Below, one piece after another: positions 16,794 to 24,890 of a DNA stretch of 64,000 bases. A model generated the notes under the pieces. That model had not been told where the DNA came from. It saw only the letters and a program-made list of their open reading frames with translations, and ran no database searches. Every line of letters begins with the position of its first letter. Positions within the stretch are counted from its first letter, which is position 1. The position numbers were made by a program, and so were the translations under genes. This DNA comes from Gloeocapsa sp. PCC 7428 (GTDB taxonomy: Bacteria > Cyanobacteriota > Cyanobacteriia > Cyanobacteriales > Chroococcidiopsidaceae), in assembly GCF_000317555.1 (NCBI RefSeq), contig NC_019745.1, positions 4,402,001 through 4,466,000 of the forward strand, read 5' to 3'.

Positions 16794-18962
16794 ATGCGCA
16801 TCACCGTTGGTCCACCTATTTTAACGATTAATCATGGCGGTACATTTATGGTTACTGACCTTGATGGTCAAATTCAACAAGATGGTTTTTTGGGGATTTT
16901 TGCCGAAGACACGCGTTTTTTAAGTTATTACGCCTGCTACGCTAATAGCAGTTCTTGGATTCGCCTGCGGTCAACAACAACAACTTACTACGCGTCACGA
17001 GTTTATTTAACAAATCCAGAAATTATTACCGAAGACGGCGCAATTCAACAAAACTCGCTATCGTTAATTATTAGCCGCACCGTTGAACACGGCATTCATG
17101 AAGATTTAGACCTCACCAACTACGGACTTAAACCAGCAAAATTCACGCTAGAAATTGCGCTACGCTCTGATTTTGCGGATATTTTTGAAGTTTCTTCAGG
17201 AAAGTATGTGCGGCGGGGATGCTTAGAAACAAAATGGGATATCGAAAAAAAAGAACTGCATACAAGTTACAAAAATAAAGATTTTTTCCGTAGTTTGATC
17301 TACCAACCGCGTAACTACGACTCGCAACCTCATTATGCAAATGGTCGGATTAACTATGAAATCGCGCTACAACCAGGTGAAAGCTGGCACGCTTGTGGAA
17401 ACTATATTTTGGTTGAAAATGACCGCAAGCGCGAACCGATTCATCTTTGTTACTACAAAGCTGTTGATGAAGAAGTTAACACCGAATTAGAACACCTGTA
17501 TCGCCATTGGTTAGATACTGTTACAGAAGTGACAGTAGCTAACGAAGAAGTGTATCGAGCATATCGGCAATCGGTCAGCGATACAGGAGCGTTACGATTG
17601 TATGATTATGACTTTGGTCCTGATGAGTGGCTACCAGCGGCGGGGGTTCCGAAGTTTGTTACGCTGTTTGGACGCGACAGTTTAATTGCGACGCTGCAAA
17701 ACATGATTACGCACCCTGCTTTTGCACGCGGAACGCTAAAGAAGCTAGGACAGTTGCAAGCTACTGAAAAAGACGATTGGCGCGATGCCCAACCAGGCAA
17801 AATTTTACATGAAATTCGCAAAGGCGAACTCGCGCATTTTCAAAAGATTCCGCATACGCCTTATTACGGAACAGCTGATGCAACAATGTTGTATCTCATT
17901 GTCTTACACGAGGCTTGGAAATGGACAGGCGATGATTCGTTGTTGCACGACTATCGCGATGTAATTTTACGGTGCTTAGAGTGGATTGACCGCTATGGCG
18001 ATCTTGATGGTGATGGTTTTCAAGAGTATGAAACGCGATCGCCTAGTGGAATCGAAAACCAAGGTTGGAAAGATTCAGGAGATGCGATTGTTTACCCTGA
18101 TGGTAGTCAAGTAAAAGCGCCAAAAGCGTTGTGTGAATTGCAAGGTTATGCTTTTGATGCGTGGATGCGCATGGCAGAAATTTTTGAGTATTTAGATGAA
18201 GGCGATCGCGCCGATCGTCTGCGTAATAAAGCCGCAAAACTCCAAGCACAGTTTGAAGAAACTTTTTGGTGCGAAGACATTGGTTTTTATGCGTTTACAC
18301 TCGATCCTGATAAAAAACCCGTGCGGACAATTGCATCAAATCCAGGACATTGCTTGTGGAGTGGAATTGTTTCGCGCGATCGCGCGGCGCAGGTTGTGCA
18401 AAAATTACTCGCACCCGATATGTATAGTGGCTGGGGTATTCGGACTTTATCGGCGAATAATCCTGCATTTAATCCTTTCTCTTACCATCGGGGGAGTATC
18501 TGGCCGCACGACAATGGCATCATTGCGTTAGGGTTCAAGCGCTACAGTTTCACAGAAGAAACCGCGCGGCTAGCACGCGACCTTTTTGAGGCAACAAGCT
18601 ATTTTGCTAGCTACCGCTTACCAGAACTTTATTCTGGTGTCAAGCGATCGCCTGGTGCTTTTCCAGTGCCTTACATAGAAGCAAATGTCCCGCAAGCATG
18701 GGCGGCGGGTTCAATATTTCACCTGTTGCAAGCAATTTTAGGTTTGCAAGCGAATGCACCGCACAAGTGTCTTTATGTCGATCCTTGTTTACCCCATTGG
18801 ATACCAGAGATTACACTTAACCGCTTAGAAGTCGGCGACGCTTGTATTCAGTTACGCTTCTGGCTGGAAGACGGAGTAACGCGCTGGGATGCAACTCCGC
18901 AAAAGGGTGAAATTGAGGTTAAACAGAAGGCTTGGCAACCTTGGCAAGTTGAAGCAAGTTAA
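16794..18962 (+). CDS. Amylo-alpha-1,6-glucosidase / glycogen debranching enzyme
   Basis: A 722-residue cytosolic protein in two parts. Residues about 5-190 form the bacterial debranching-enzyme N-terminal beta domain ('GGTFMVTDLDGQIQQDGFLGIFAEDTRFLS' region). Residues about 270-690 form an (alpha/alpha)6 barrel with 'FVTLFGRDSLIATLQ', 'GTADATMLYLIVLHEAWKWTGD', 'GWKDSGDAI', 'NPGHCLWSGIVS' and 'YHRGSIWPHDNGIIALGF', as in amylo-alpha-1,6-glucosidases. It should remove alpha-1,6-linked glucose from limit dextrins or similar glucans. The GH57 enzyme at 26231-27706 and the PQQ sugar dehydrogenase at 22671 also act on sugars but are not in the same transcript. Confidence 0.88.
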   Translation: MRITVGPPILTINHGGTFMVTDLDGQIQQDGFLGIFAEDTRFLSYYACYANSSSWIRLRSTTTTYYASRVYLTNPEIITEDGAIQQNSLSLIISRTVEHGIHEDLDLTNYGLKPAKFTLEIALRSDFADIFEVSSGKYVRRGCLETKWDIEKKELHTSYKNKDFFRSLIYQPRNYDSQPHYANGRINYEIALQPGESWHACGNYILVENDRKREPIHLCYYKAVDEEVNTELEHLYRHWLDTVTEVTVANEEVYRAYRQSVSDTGALRLYDYDFGPDEWLPAAGVPKFVTLFGRDSLIATLQNMITHPAFARGTLKKLGQLQATEKDDWRDAQPGKILHEIRKGELAHFQKIPHTPYYGTADATMLYLIVLHEAWKWTGDDSLLHDYRDVILRCLEWIDRYGDLDGDGFQEYETRSPSGIENQGWKDSGDAIVYPDGSQVKAPKALCELQGYAFDAWMRMAEIFEYLDEGDRADRLRNKAAKLQAQFEETFWCEDIGFYAFTLDPDKKPVRTIASNPGHCLWSGIVSRDRAAQVVQKLLAPDMYSGWGIRTLSANNPAFNPFSYHRGSIWPHDNGIIALGFKRYSFTEETARLARDLFEATSYFASYRLPELYSGVKRSPGAFPVPYIEANVPQAWAAGSIFHLLQAILGLQANAPHKCLYVDPCLPHWIPEITLNRLEVGDACIQLRFWLEDGVTRWDATPQKGEIEVKQKAWQPWQVEAS

Positions 18963-18982
18963 CAAAGGATGCATTAGCGCCA

Positions 18983-19027
18983 GTCCACGCAGGTGGACAT
19001 TGTTGATTAAGCTGCGACTTCAGTCGC
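18983..19027. repeat. Bipartite hairpin repeat, copy A
   Basis: Two perfect hairpins lie in tandem: GTCCAC (18983-18988) pairs with GTGGAC (18993-18998), and 15 bases later GCGACT (19014-19019) pairs with AGTCGC (19022-19027). Copy B, with the same arrangement and spacing but a different first stem, is at 22583-22631. I know similar sequences as dispersed intergenic repeats in many cyanobacteria. It sits between the debranching enzyme and the di-haem cytochrome. Confidence 0.6.
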
Positions 19028-19058
19028 CAAGCACGCATCGAAGTTATATGAGGTACGT

Positions 19059-21059
19059 ATGCGATTACGTCCAATCATCATTTTGATTTCTTTGGTTGTT
19101 CTTGTCGGGTTTATTGCGTTTCGCATTGAACTCGCGCTTCCTGGAACACCACCGAGTCTTTACAACACCTATACACCATTTACAAAGCCGACATCACAGG
19201 AGATTGGTGCGTATGATGTGTTGGGTCATACGGTAAGTAAAGCGGAAGCTGACCAACTTTTGCAAACAGAGTCAGGAAGACAAGAACTTTCACCGGAAAA
19301 TGGTGCGGTGGAAGTTAGTGAAGAACTGATCGATCTTGGTCGCAAGGCGTTTTATTTAGAAACGTTTGGCAATGAGTATTTGTTTACTGATGTCATTGGT
19401 ATTCTCGATGGACCATTGAATCTTGCTAGTTTAAGTAAGACAATTTTGGCATTAGGAGGAAAACCGACAACAAATTTACAAGTCACTTTAGATGAAGATG
19501 TCACAGTAGGTAATCGCACTTTCACAGCAGGTACGGTACTTAATACAGGAATCGATGTTCCGAAAGGTTCGCTATTTCCATTGGGAATTCGTTCGTTTCT
19601 CGATCAGGGTAAAGTTCGTGTTGGCGTAACTTGTGCGTTGTGTCATGCGACGGTAAGTTCTGAAACAGGTCGCGTTTTAGAAGGTGCGCCGAATAATGAT
19701 GTTGACACAGGTTTAATTATTGCGTTTGCGAGTAACTCTGCTGCATTATTTCGCCAAGCAAGTGCGAATCCTACAAAAATGCCGCCAGGCGAACGCATCT
19801 ACATCAACAAAGACGGACAAGAAGCCCGCTTACCCGATATCAAAGCGATGGAAGATGCGGTTGATACCGACTTATTATCATGGCCTCCTGGTAACTTTAC
19901 CTCGAATGGAGACTTAAAAAACAATCCTTCGCAAATTCCTTCGTCTTACACCCAAGGTTCTTGGCCGTATAGCTGGAGTGGTGTTGCTTCGGTTGGTTGG
20001 TTCCACGGTTTAACGACATTAAATAATGCCGTGTTTGGTGTCAACGCCGATCCCGCAACAACAGCGGATGCAGGGGGCGAACTCTTAGGAGTCGATAAAG
20101 AAATTTATCTGGGTACGATGCTACAAAATGCATCCAATCCAAAATTCCGCTTACCCGATAAAGTCAAACCGTCAGAATTTTTCGAGAAAATCGATCCGAC
20201 ACCAGGAGAACCAGGCTTCAACGAAGTTATCAAAATGCCAGAATACCCAAAAAGCAGTGTATTTATGCAAAACGGGTTAATGGCAGCTTCCCCAGGATAC
20301 CAAGTCGCAGAACAAATTAACGCGATGTCGGCGTATCAAAATACGCTAGCGCCACCACCGTATCAACCCACAAATGATATCGAAGTTTTAAAACATGGTG
20401 CTGCGATATTTAACAAAGCAGGTTGTGTTGATTGTCATAGCGGACGTTACTTTACAAATCACGATGTCATCGCCCAACGCGAAATCGGTACGCAACCATC
20501 CCGCGCCCAAGCATCAAAAGGTTTTGCCAAGCTATTTGTTCCACCACAAACGTATCCACCTAACGTTTCGGTTCCTTTACCGCCCGATCCTCCTATCATC
20601 CCAGTTCCTACCGATATCACACCCAAAGAAGATATCGAGCTAGCTTACGCGCAAAGCGATCCTTTAGGAGGATACAAAGTGCCTAACTTGATTGGACTTT
20701 ATCTCACCGCGCCTTATTTACACGATGGCGGTGTTGCTGCAAGTTCAGAAGCCCTTAAACCTGATAAAAAAGGTTTTAAGGTTGCAAATCCCGATCAGTT
20801 AGGAATGGCTGGTACATTACTACAAAATATCCAACCCGATCCCAGTGCAAGTTTGCGAGTTCTCGTCGATCGCAATCTGCGTAAACCTGTCGTTGCTGCT
20901 AATCGCGCAAATTCTGACTTGCAACGAGTCAATGTCGATGGTAGCGGTCACAATTACTGGGTAGATAGACAAGCGGGATTTTCTGTAAAAGACCAAACTG
21001 ACTTGATTCAATTTCTGCTCTCAATCGACGACGACCCAGAAGTACTACTTGATGACTAA
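19059..21059 (+). CDS. Di-haem c-type cytochrome, MauG/cytochrome c peroxidase-like
   Basis: A 666-residue exported or membrane-anchored protein: one N-terminal helix (residues 4-24) and then a large periplasmic part. There are two haem c sites, C-A-L-C-H at 192-196 and C-V-D-C-H at 456-460. Around the second, 'DIEVLKHGAAIFNKAGCVDCHSG', and near the C-terminus 'YKVPNLIGLYLTAPYLHDGGV', resemble the last domain of bacterial cytochrome c peroxidases and MauG. A peroxidase or protein-oxidation role is inference, since the length and the long proline-rich middle differ from classical forms. GAGG six bases before ATG supports the start. It is probably monocistronic. Confidence 0.78.
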   Translation: MRLRPIIILISLVVLVGFIAFRIELALPGTPPSLYNTYTPFTKPTSQEIGAYDVLGHTVSKAEADQLLQTESGRQELSPENGAVEVSEELIDLGRKAFYLETFGNEYLFTDVIGILDGPLNLASLSKTILALGGKPTTNLQVTLDEDVTVGNRTFTAGTVLNTGIDVPKGSLFPLGIRSFLDQGKVRVGVTCALCHATVSSETGRVLEGAPNNDVDTGLIIAFASNSAALFRQASANPTKMPPGERIYINKDGQEARLPDIKAMEDAVDTDLLSWPPGNFTSNGDLKNNPSQIPSSYTQGSWPYSWSGVASVGWFHGLTTLNNAVFGVNADPATTADAGGELLGVDKEIYLGTMLQNASNPKFRLPDKVKPSEFFEKIDPTPGEPGFNEVIKMPEYPKSSVFMQNGLMAASPGYQVAEQINAMSAYQNTLAPPPYQPTNDIEVLKHGAAIFNKAGCVDCHSGRYFTNHDVIAQREIGTQPSRAQASKGFAKLFVPPQTYPPNVSVPLPPDPPIIPVPTDITPKEDIELAYAQSDPLGGYKVPNLIGLYLTAPYLHDGGVAASSEALKPDKKGFKVANPDQLGMAGTLLQNIQPDPSASLRVLVDRNLRKPVVAANRANSDLQRVNVDGSGHNYWVDRQAGFSVKDQTDLIQFLLSIDDDPEVLLDD

Positions 21060-21118
21060 AGCGTTGTATTAAGTAACAGGCAGTAGGAAATCGGGAATAA
21101 CGTTGTATTCGTAATTAT

Positions 21119-22186
21119 CTATTCTCCCCTGCTCCTCTGCCTCTCTGCTCTTAACTGAGGAGAACCAAGAACATCTTCCAAGTAGAGCATTTTAATCAAA
21201 GCCATAATCACTGCTGCAAGTGGTGTCGCAACTAATGCTCCTAATGCACCGAACAAAGCACTCATTGCCAAAACTGCAATGAGTGTAATTGCTGGTGGCA
21301 AAGAAACTGTTTTTTGCTGTACGATTGGTGTCAGGACATTACCTTCTAGTTGTTGTACAACAAGATAAAAGAGCGCAACATAAACTGCTGGTAGTAAACC
21401 TTGACTAATCGCAATAATAATCGCAGGAACTGCGGAAAGAATTGGTCCAACAACAGGAATAAACTCTAACAATCCGGTGATGATTCCTAGCACTAAGGCA
21501 AGAGGAATATCGAGTAACATTAACCCAATTCCAATCACAACTCCGATCGCAACCATCGAAATAACTCGCCCTAATAGCCAAGCGCGGAGTACATGGACGA
21601 CACCCGCGATAACTTCTTGCGCGCGATCGCGTCCTCGTGGCGGAACTAAACTCACAACTCCACTGCGATAAAGATGTGGCTCAACAGCAAGAAATACGCC
21701 AACAAAAATGACAAACAGCGTATTTGCTAATCCTTCTAAAGTCACCGTGAAAGCACCAACAAATTGATTGAATAAGTTGGATATTGGCAATCCGCCATCA
21801 CCGCCAGGAACTTGCTCAAGTAATTGTTGACCCCAACTATATTGAGCTAAAAAAGTTTGTAATTGATTGATTCCCAACTGAACTTGCTGCACAAATAATT
21901 CAAACTGACTCAACACTTCGGGAATAAAAAACCACCCACCAATGCCAATAACAGCAACAATAAGCAGTACAACGACACCTAAAGACCATTGCACGGTTAA
22001 AGGCGTGTAACGAGCTATTGGTTTTGCTAGAGTACGCAGAACTACAGCAAGAAGCAATCCCAGAAAAATTAACAACAAAACATCGACAATTGCCCAAGCA
22101 AAGAGTAATAGGACAATAACTAGCCCAATAATTCCGACTGCGATGAGTAAGCGTTTTAGATATTCCCAAATATTCTGCTGAGACAC
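21119..22186 (-). CDS. AI-2E family transporter, copy 3
   Basis: A 355-residue paralogue of 10042-11103 and 11152-12267: N-terminal paired helices, a large amphipathic loop ('FELFVQQVQLGINQLQTFLAQYSWGQQLLEQ' region), and the motif 'LEFIPVVGPILSAVPAIIIAI' followed by 'LEGNVLTPIVQQKTVSLPPAI'. Substrate unknown. The last dozen residues ('LRAERQRSRGE') are read from a tandem octamer repeat of the CTCCTCTG kind (21124-21150), so the C-terminal tail seems to come from repeat DNA invading the gene end. Confidence 0.9.
   Translation of the reverse strand: MSQQNIWEYLKRLLIAVGIIGLVIVLLLFAWAIVDVLLLIFLGLLLAVVLRTLAKPIARYTPLTVQWSLGVVVLLIVAVIGIGGWFFIPEVLSQFELFVQQVQLGINQLQTFLAQYSWGQQLLEQVPGGDGGLPISNLFNQFVGAFTVTLEGLANTLFVIFVGVFLAVEPHLYRSGVVSLVPPRGRDRAQEVIAGVVHVLRAWLLGRVISMVAIGVVIGIGLMLLDIPLALVLGIITGLLEFIPVVGPILSAVPAIIIAISQGLLPAVYVALFYLVVQQLEGNVLTPIVQQKTVSLPPAITLIAVLAMSALFGALGALVATPLAAVIMALIKMLYLEDVLGSPQLRAERQRSRGE
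21124..21150. repeat. Octamer tandem repeat overlapping a gene end
   Basis: Three consecutive eight-base units, CTCCCCTG, CTCCTCTG and CCTCTCTG, followed by a partial unit. A related array lies at 33590-33619. Such short tandem repeats are widespread between cyanobacterial genes; here the array lies inside the last codons of the AI-2E transporter. Confidence 0.55.
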
Positions 22187-22670
22187 GCGCCCGACTTCCT
22201 TGCAGTTAAGATTCTTCGCAGCATATCAAATGTTACGCTCTAATTAAATATTTTTGAGGAATCAAATCATTGCTGGCGCGATCGCACTATTTTCGCCTAC
22301 TCTTAAGTGACTTACGCCTTAATCTTATTACATAAATTAGCTCTACTTAATTCTATGTCTTCTATCCATAGGAAGAAATTTTTAGAAGACAGAGACATTA
22401 CCACACCGCTTGGCTTCTAATATTACGCTACAATGATTAAATACATACTTTGATGAAATCAGTAAGATTTACCAATCGAACAAGTGAGCAATTTCATTAG
22501 CTGATAAATGAAGACTTTAAAAACAATTGGTTGAATCAAAATTGCTAATTAAAAATTATAAATGTTGTCTAATCACCAAATTAAACCCGCCTGCGCGGGT
22601 TTTGTCTGTGTAAGCGCGATTTCTAATTGCCCACTTCAATCAAACAAATTAACATAATTGGAGGAGAAAA
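22187..22670. other. Intergenic region between divergent genes
   Basis: About 480 bases between the AI-2E transporter and the PQQ dehydrogenase, AT-rich in the middle. It contains one HIP1 site, a nine-base GACTTACGC (22309-22317) matching one arm of the MITE-like element at 199, and the hairpin repeat copy B at its right end. No open frame of note. It should contain promoters for both genes. Confidence 0.4.
22583..22631. repeat. Bipartite hairpin repeat, copy B
   Basis: AAACCCGC (22583-22590) and GCGGGTTT (22595-22602) form a perfect eight-base stem with a CTGC loop. Fifteen bases after the end of the core stem follows GCGATTTCTAATTGC, an imperfect version of the second hairpin of copy A. 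The first stem alone would also look like a terminator followed by T residues, but no plus-strand gene lies upstream to be terminated. It lies 40 bases before the PQQ dehydrogenase ribosome binding site. Confidence 0.55.
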
Positions 22671-23885
22671 ATGCAGCTGACAAGAATAATTGCCAGCATC
22701 GTAGCAGGAATTAGTACATTAGGTGTTGCAGCTTGTGGAGTACAATCCACAGAACAAGCTTCTAGTAGTGAAAACGTTACTCAATCACCGCGATCGCAGC
22801 TAACAAGTGCAAATCAACAAGCGTGTACTTTAGTACCACAAGGCGCAGGACCGCAAGGACAAGTTAATATCCGCGTTGAAGAAGTTGTCACAGGCTTGGA
22901 AGTTCCTTGGGGAATCGCGTTTTTACCGAACAATGATATGTTGGTGACAGAAAGACCAGGACGAGTGCGGTTAGTCCGCAACGGTCAATTACAACCTGCA
23001 CCTGTTGCCACAATTAATGTAACTGATAGCGGTGAAGGTGGGTTATTAGGTATTGCAGCCCATCCTAACTTCGCACAAAACCGACTATTCTACGTATACT
23101 ACACCGCCGATCGCAACGGAACGCCAATCAATCGAGTCGAGCGTTGGCAATTATCACAAGATGGTACGAGCGCCACCGCCGATCGCATTATTGTTGATGA
23201 TATTCCGGTTGCACTGTATCACAATGGCGGACGAATTCGTTTTGGTCCTGATGGAATGCTTTATATCGGTACTGGCGATGCGCGTAAGCCGGATATTTCT
23301 CAAGACGTTGATAGCTTAGCAGGTAAAATCTTGCGAGTGACACCCGATGGTGAAGTTCCGCAGGATAATCCATTTCCAGGTAATCCTGTATACATCAGCG
23401 GAATTCGCAATACCCAAGGCTTTGATTGGGCGAATGATTCGACAATGTGGGTAACAGATCACGGTCCGAGTGGCGAACTCGGTAGAAGCGGTCATGATAA
23501 AGTTAGCGTTGCCAGCGCAGGTGATAATTTAGGATGGCCGACAATTTACCGTTGTGAAACTCAAGAAGGATTGGTGACGCCATCATTAGTTTGGCGACAA
23601 GCCGCACCTCCAGGAGGCGCAGCAGTTTACACCGGAAATGCAATTCCTGAATGGCAAGGTAGTTTAATGATTGCAACACTGCGATCGGAACATTTGCATC
23701 GCGTCGTCTTTGAGCCTAATTCTCAACAAGTTCAACAGCACGAAGTTTATCTACAAGGCGAGTATGGTAGGTTACGCGACGCTGTAATGGGTTCTGATGG
23801 CGAACTTTACATCACAACAAGTAACTGTGATGGCAGAGGTAGCTGTCCCGCTGGTCAGGATAAGATTTTACGCGTTACTAGGTAA
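22671..23885 (+). CDS. PQQ-dependent sugar dehydrogenase (GSDH family), lipoprotein
   Basis: A 404-residue exported six-bladed beta-propeller protein of the soluble glucose/sorbosone dehydrogenase family. The signal peptide ends in a plausible lipobox (GVAAC, Cys22). Core motifs are 'GLEVPWGIAFLPNNDMLVTERPG', 'GEGGLLGIAAHPNF' with the catalytic-histidine region, 'HNGGRIRFGPDGMLYIGTGDA', 'LAGKILRVTPDG' and 'TDHGPSGELGRSGHDKVSVA'. Family enzymes oxidise aldoses with PQQ; whether this strain makes PQQ cannot be judged here. GGAGGAG five bases before the ATG makes the start firm. It ends in a region with a 12-base inverted repeat. Confidence 0.9.
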   Translation: MQLTRIIASIVAGISTLGVAACGVQSTEQASSSENVTQSPRSQLTSANQQACTLVPQGAGPQGQVNIRVEEVVTGLEVPWGIAFLPNNDMLVTERPGRVRLVRNGQLQPAPVATINVTDSGEGGLLGIAAHPNFAQNRLFYVYYTADRNGTPINRVERWQLSQDGTSATADRIIVDDIPVALYHNGGRIRFGPDGMLYIGTGDARKPDISQDVDSLAGKILRVTPDGEVPQDNPFPGNPVYISGIRNTQGFDWANDSTMWVTDHGPSGELGRSGHDKVSVASAGDNLGWPTIYRCETQEGLVTPSLVWRQAAPPGGAAVYTGNAIPEWQGSLMIATLRSEHLHRVVFEPNSQQVQQHEVYLQGEYGRLRDAVMGSDGELYITTSNCDGRGSCPAGQDKILRVTR

Positions 23886-23907
23886 GCAGTAAAGGCTAGT
23901 TATAGAT

Positions 23908-23948
23908 AACTGGTAATTGAGAACAATATATCTCAACAATTACCAGTT
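23908..23948. terminator. Inverted repeat between convergent genes
   Basis: AACTGGTAATTG (23908-23919) is exactly inverted at 23937-23948, with a 17-base loop that itself contains GAGA/TCTC pairs. It lies between the ends of the PQQ dehydrogenase and the small acidic ORF, where a bidirectional terminator could act. The arms are also units of the dispersed TGGTAATT repeat, so a repeat origin is equally likely. Confidence 0.4.
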
Positions 23949-23997
23949 ACACAATTCAAAACTCTGACGTAGGTAAGTAATGAAACCGTTATCTTTT

Positions 23998-24210
23998 CTA
24001 CATCCGAGCAATGATATCTATTTGACGATCAACAACATTTTCCCCTGGAGCGGGTGCAGTATCATCAGGAGTTTGTGTATCAGTATTTTGTGGCTCTTGA
24101 TCTACAGCACTTTGATCTAGTTCATCAGTGGCAAGATCAGGCGTAACACCAATTGTATCGTCAGCGGTGTAGCCTGCTGGAATATTGGGTTTGTTTTGTT
24201 CTGAATTCAT
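23998..24210 (-). CDS. Small acidic hypothetical protein
   Basis: A 70-residue reading frame, strongly acidic and rich in Asp, Thr, Pro and Gln, with no hydrophobic segment and an ordered-looking end 'NVVDRQIDIIARM'. I do not recognise it. It is likely disordered. The nearest GGAG lies 25 bases before the ATG, too far to help. The clean composition without rare codons suggests a real gene but the evidence is modest. Confidence 0.4.
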   Translation of the reverse strand: MNSEQNKPNIPAGYTADDTIGVTPDLATDELDQSAVDQEPQNTDTQTPDDTAPAPGENVVDRQIDIIARM

Positions 24211-24497
24211 GATTTTTCTGTTTATTTGTTACTTTCTCCTAATTTTTTAACTTGTCGTCATGCAAAAACATCACTCCAAAAGCAGAGATAGTTCTGAAGG
24301 GTTATACTTTGGTGAAAATTGCTAAAATTAAGTGCCCAAGCAGTTAAGTAAAAAGAAATACAAGATAAACTTTGAGAAGGAAAAAATAGCTCATAAAAAT
24401 TTATTCCTGTAGTTATAAATTAGTCATAGTTTGAGTGATTTTAACCTGCTATTAACTGAAATTTAACGACGAATGAGATGAACCTATGTAGTTTTGA

Positions 24498-24790
24498 GGT
24501 GATGCTGTTGACGATCGCCTTAAGATTATAAAACGTCTTACGCGAGCTTTACCATCAGGTGATATTTGGAATATTGCTGGTTTAATCCTGGCACTATGCG
24601 GCTTTCTTAGTGGAATTTTAGCAACTCCCCTCGCTCAAAGTTCTTTAATATCTACTGGTTATATTGCAGCTATTTTTTAGCTTCTACCCTTTGGGGCAGG
24701 CTAACACAAAGTTGGGAAGTTGCTACATTCTACAAACCTGTTGTACCACCCGAAGTTGAACAACTACAACAACAAGCAGTAAATAGGTGA
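24498..24790 (+). pseudogene. Frameshifted small membrane protein gene
   Basis: Two adjoining frames read as one protein if a single T is added to the T6 run at 24673-24678. The first frame gives 'VDDRLKIIKRL...PSGDIWNIAGLIL' and a hydrophobic helix ending at TAG (24678-24680). The -1 frame continues 'LASTLWGRLTQSWEVATFYK' and 'PVVPPEVEQLQQQAVNR' to TGA at 24788-24790. Together they make a protein of about 95 residues with two membrane helices and a soluble tail, family unknown. No ATG opens the first frame after the TGA at 24495. Either it is a decayed gene, a sequence error, or it is expressed by slippage on the T-run. Confidence 0.5.
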
Positions 24791-24890
24791 CGATGCACAA
24801 ACTCAAAAACCTGACGCAAGTGCAAATGAAATAAGTTCTGACTCAGAATGCATTATTATGCGATCGCGAGTTGTTCAGTAAAAACAAATT

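Noticed and set aside
22583-22602. Rho-independent terminator before the PQQ dehydrogenase
   Set aside because: Stem and following T residues fit, but no plus-strand gene lies upstream and the element matches the bipartite hairpin repeat family.
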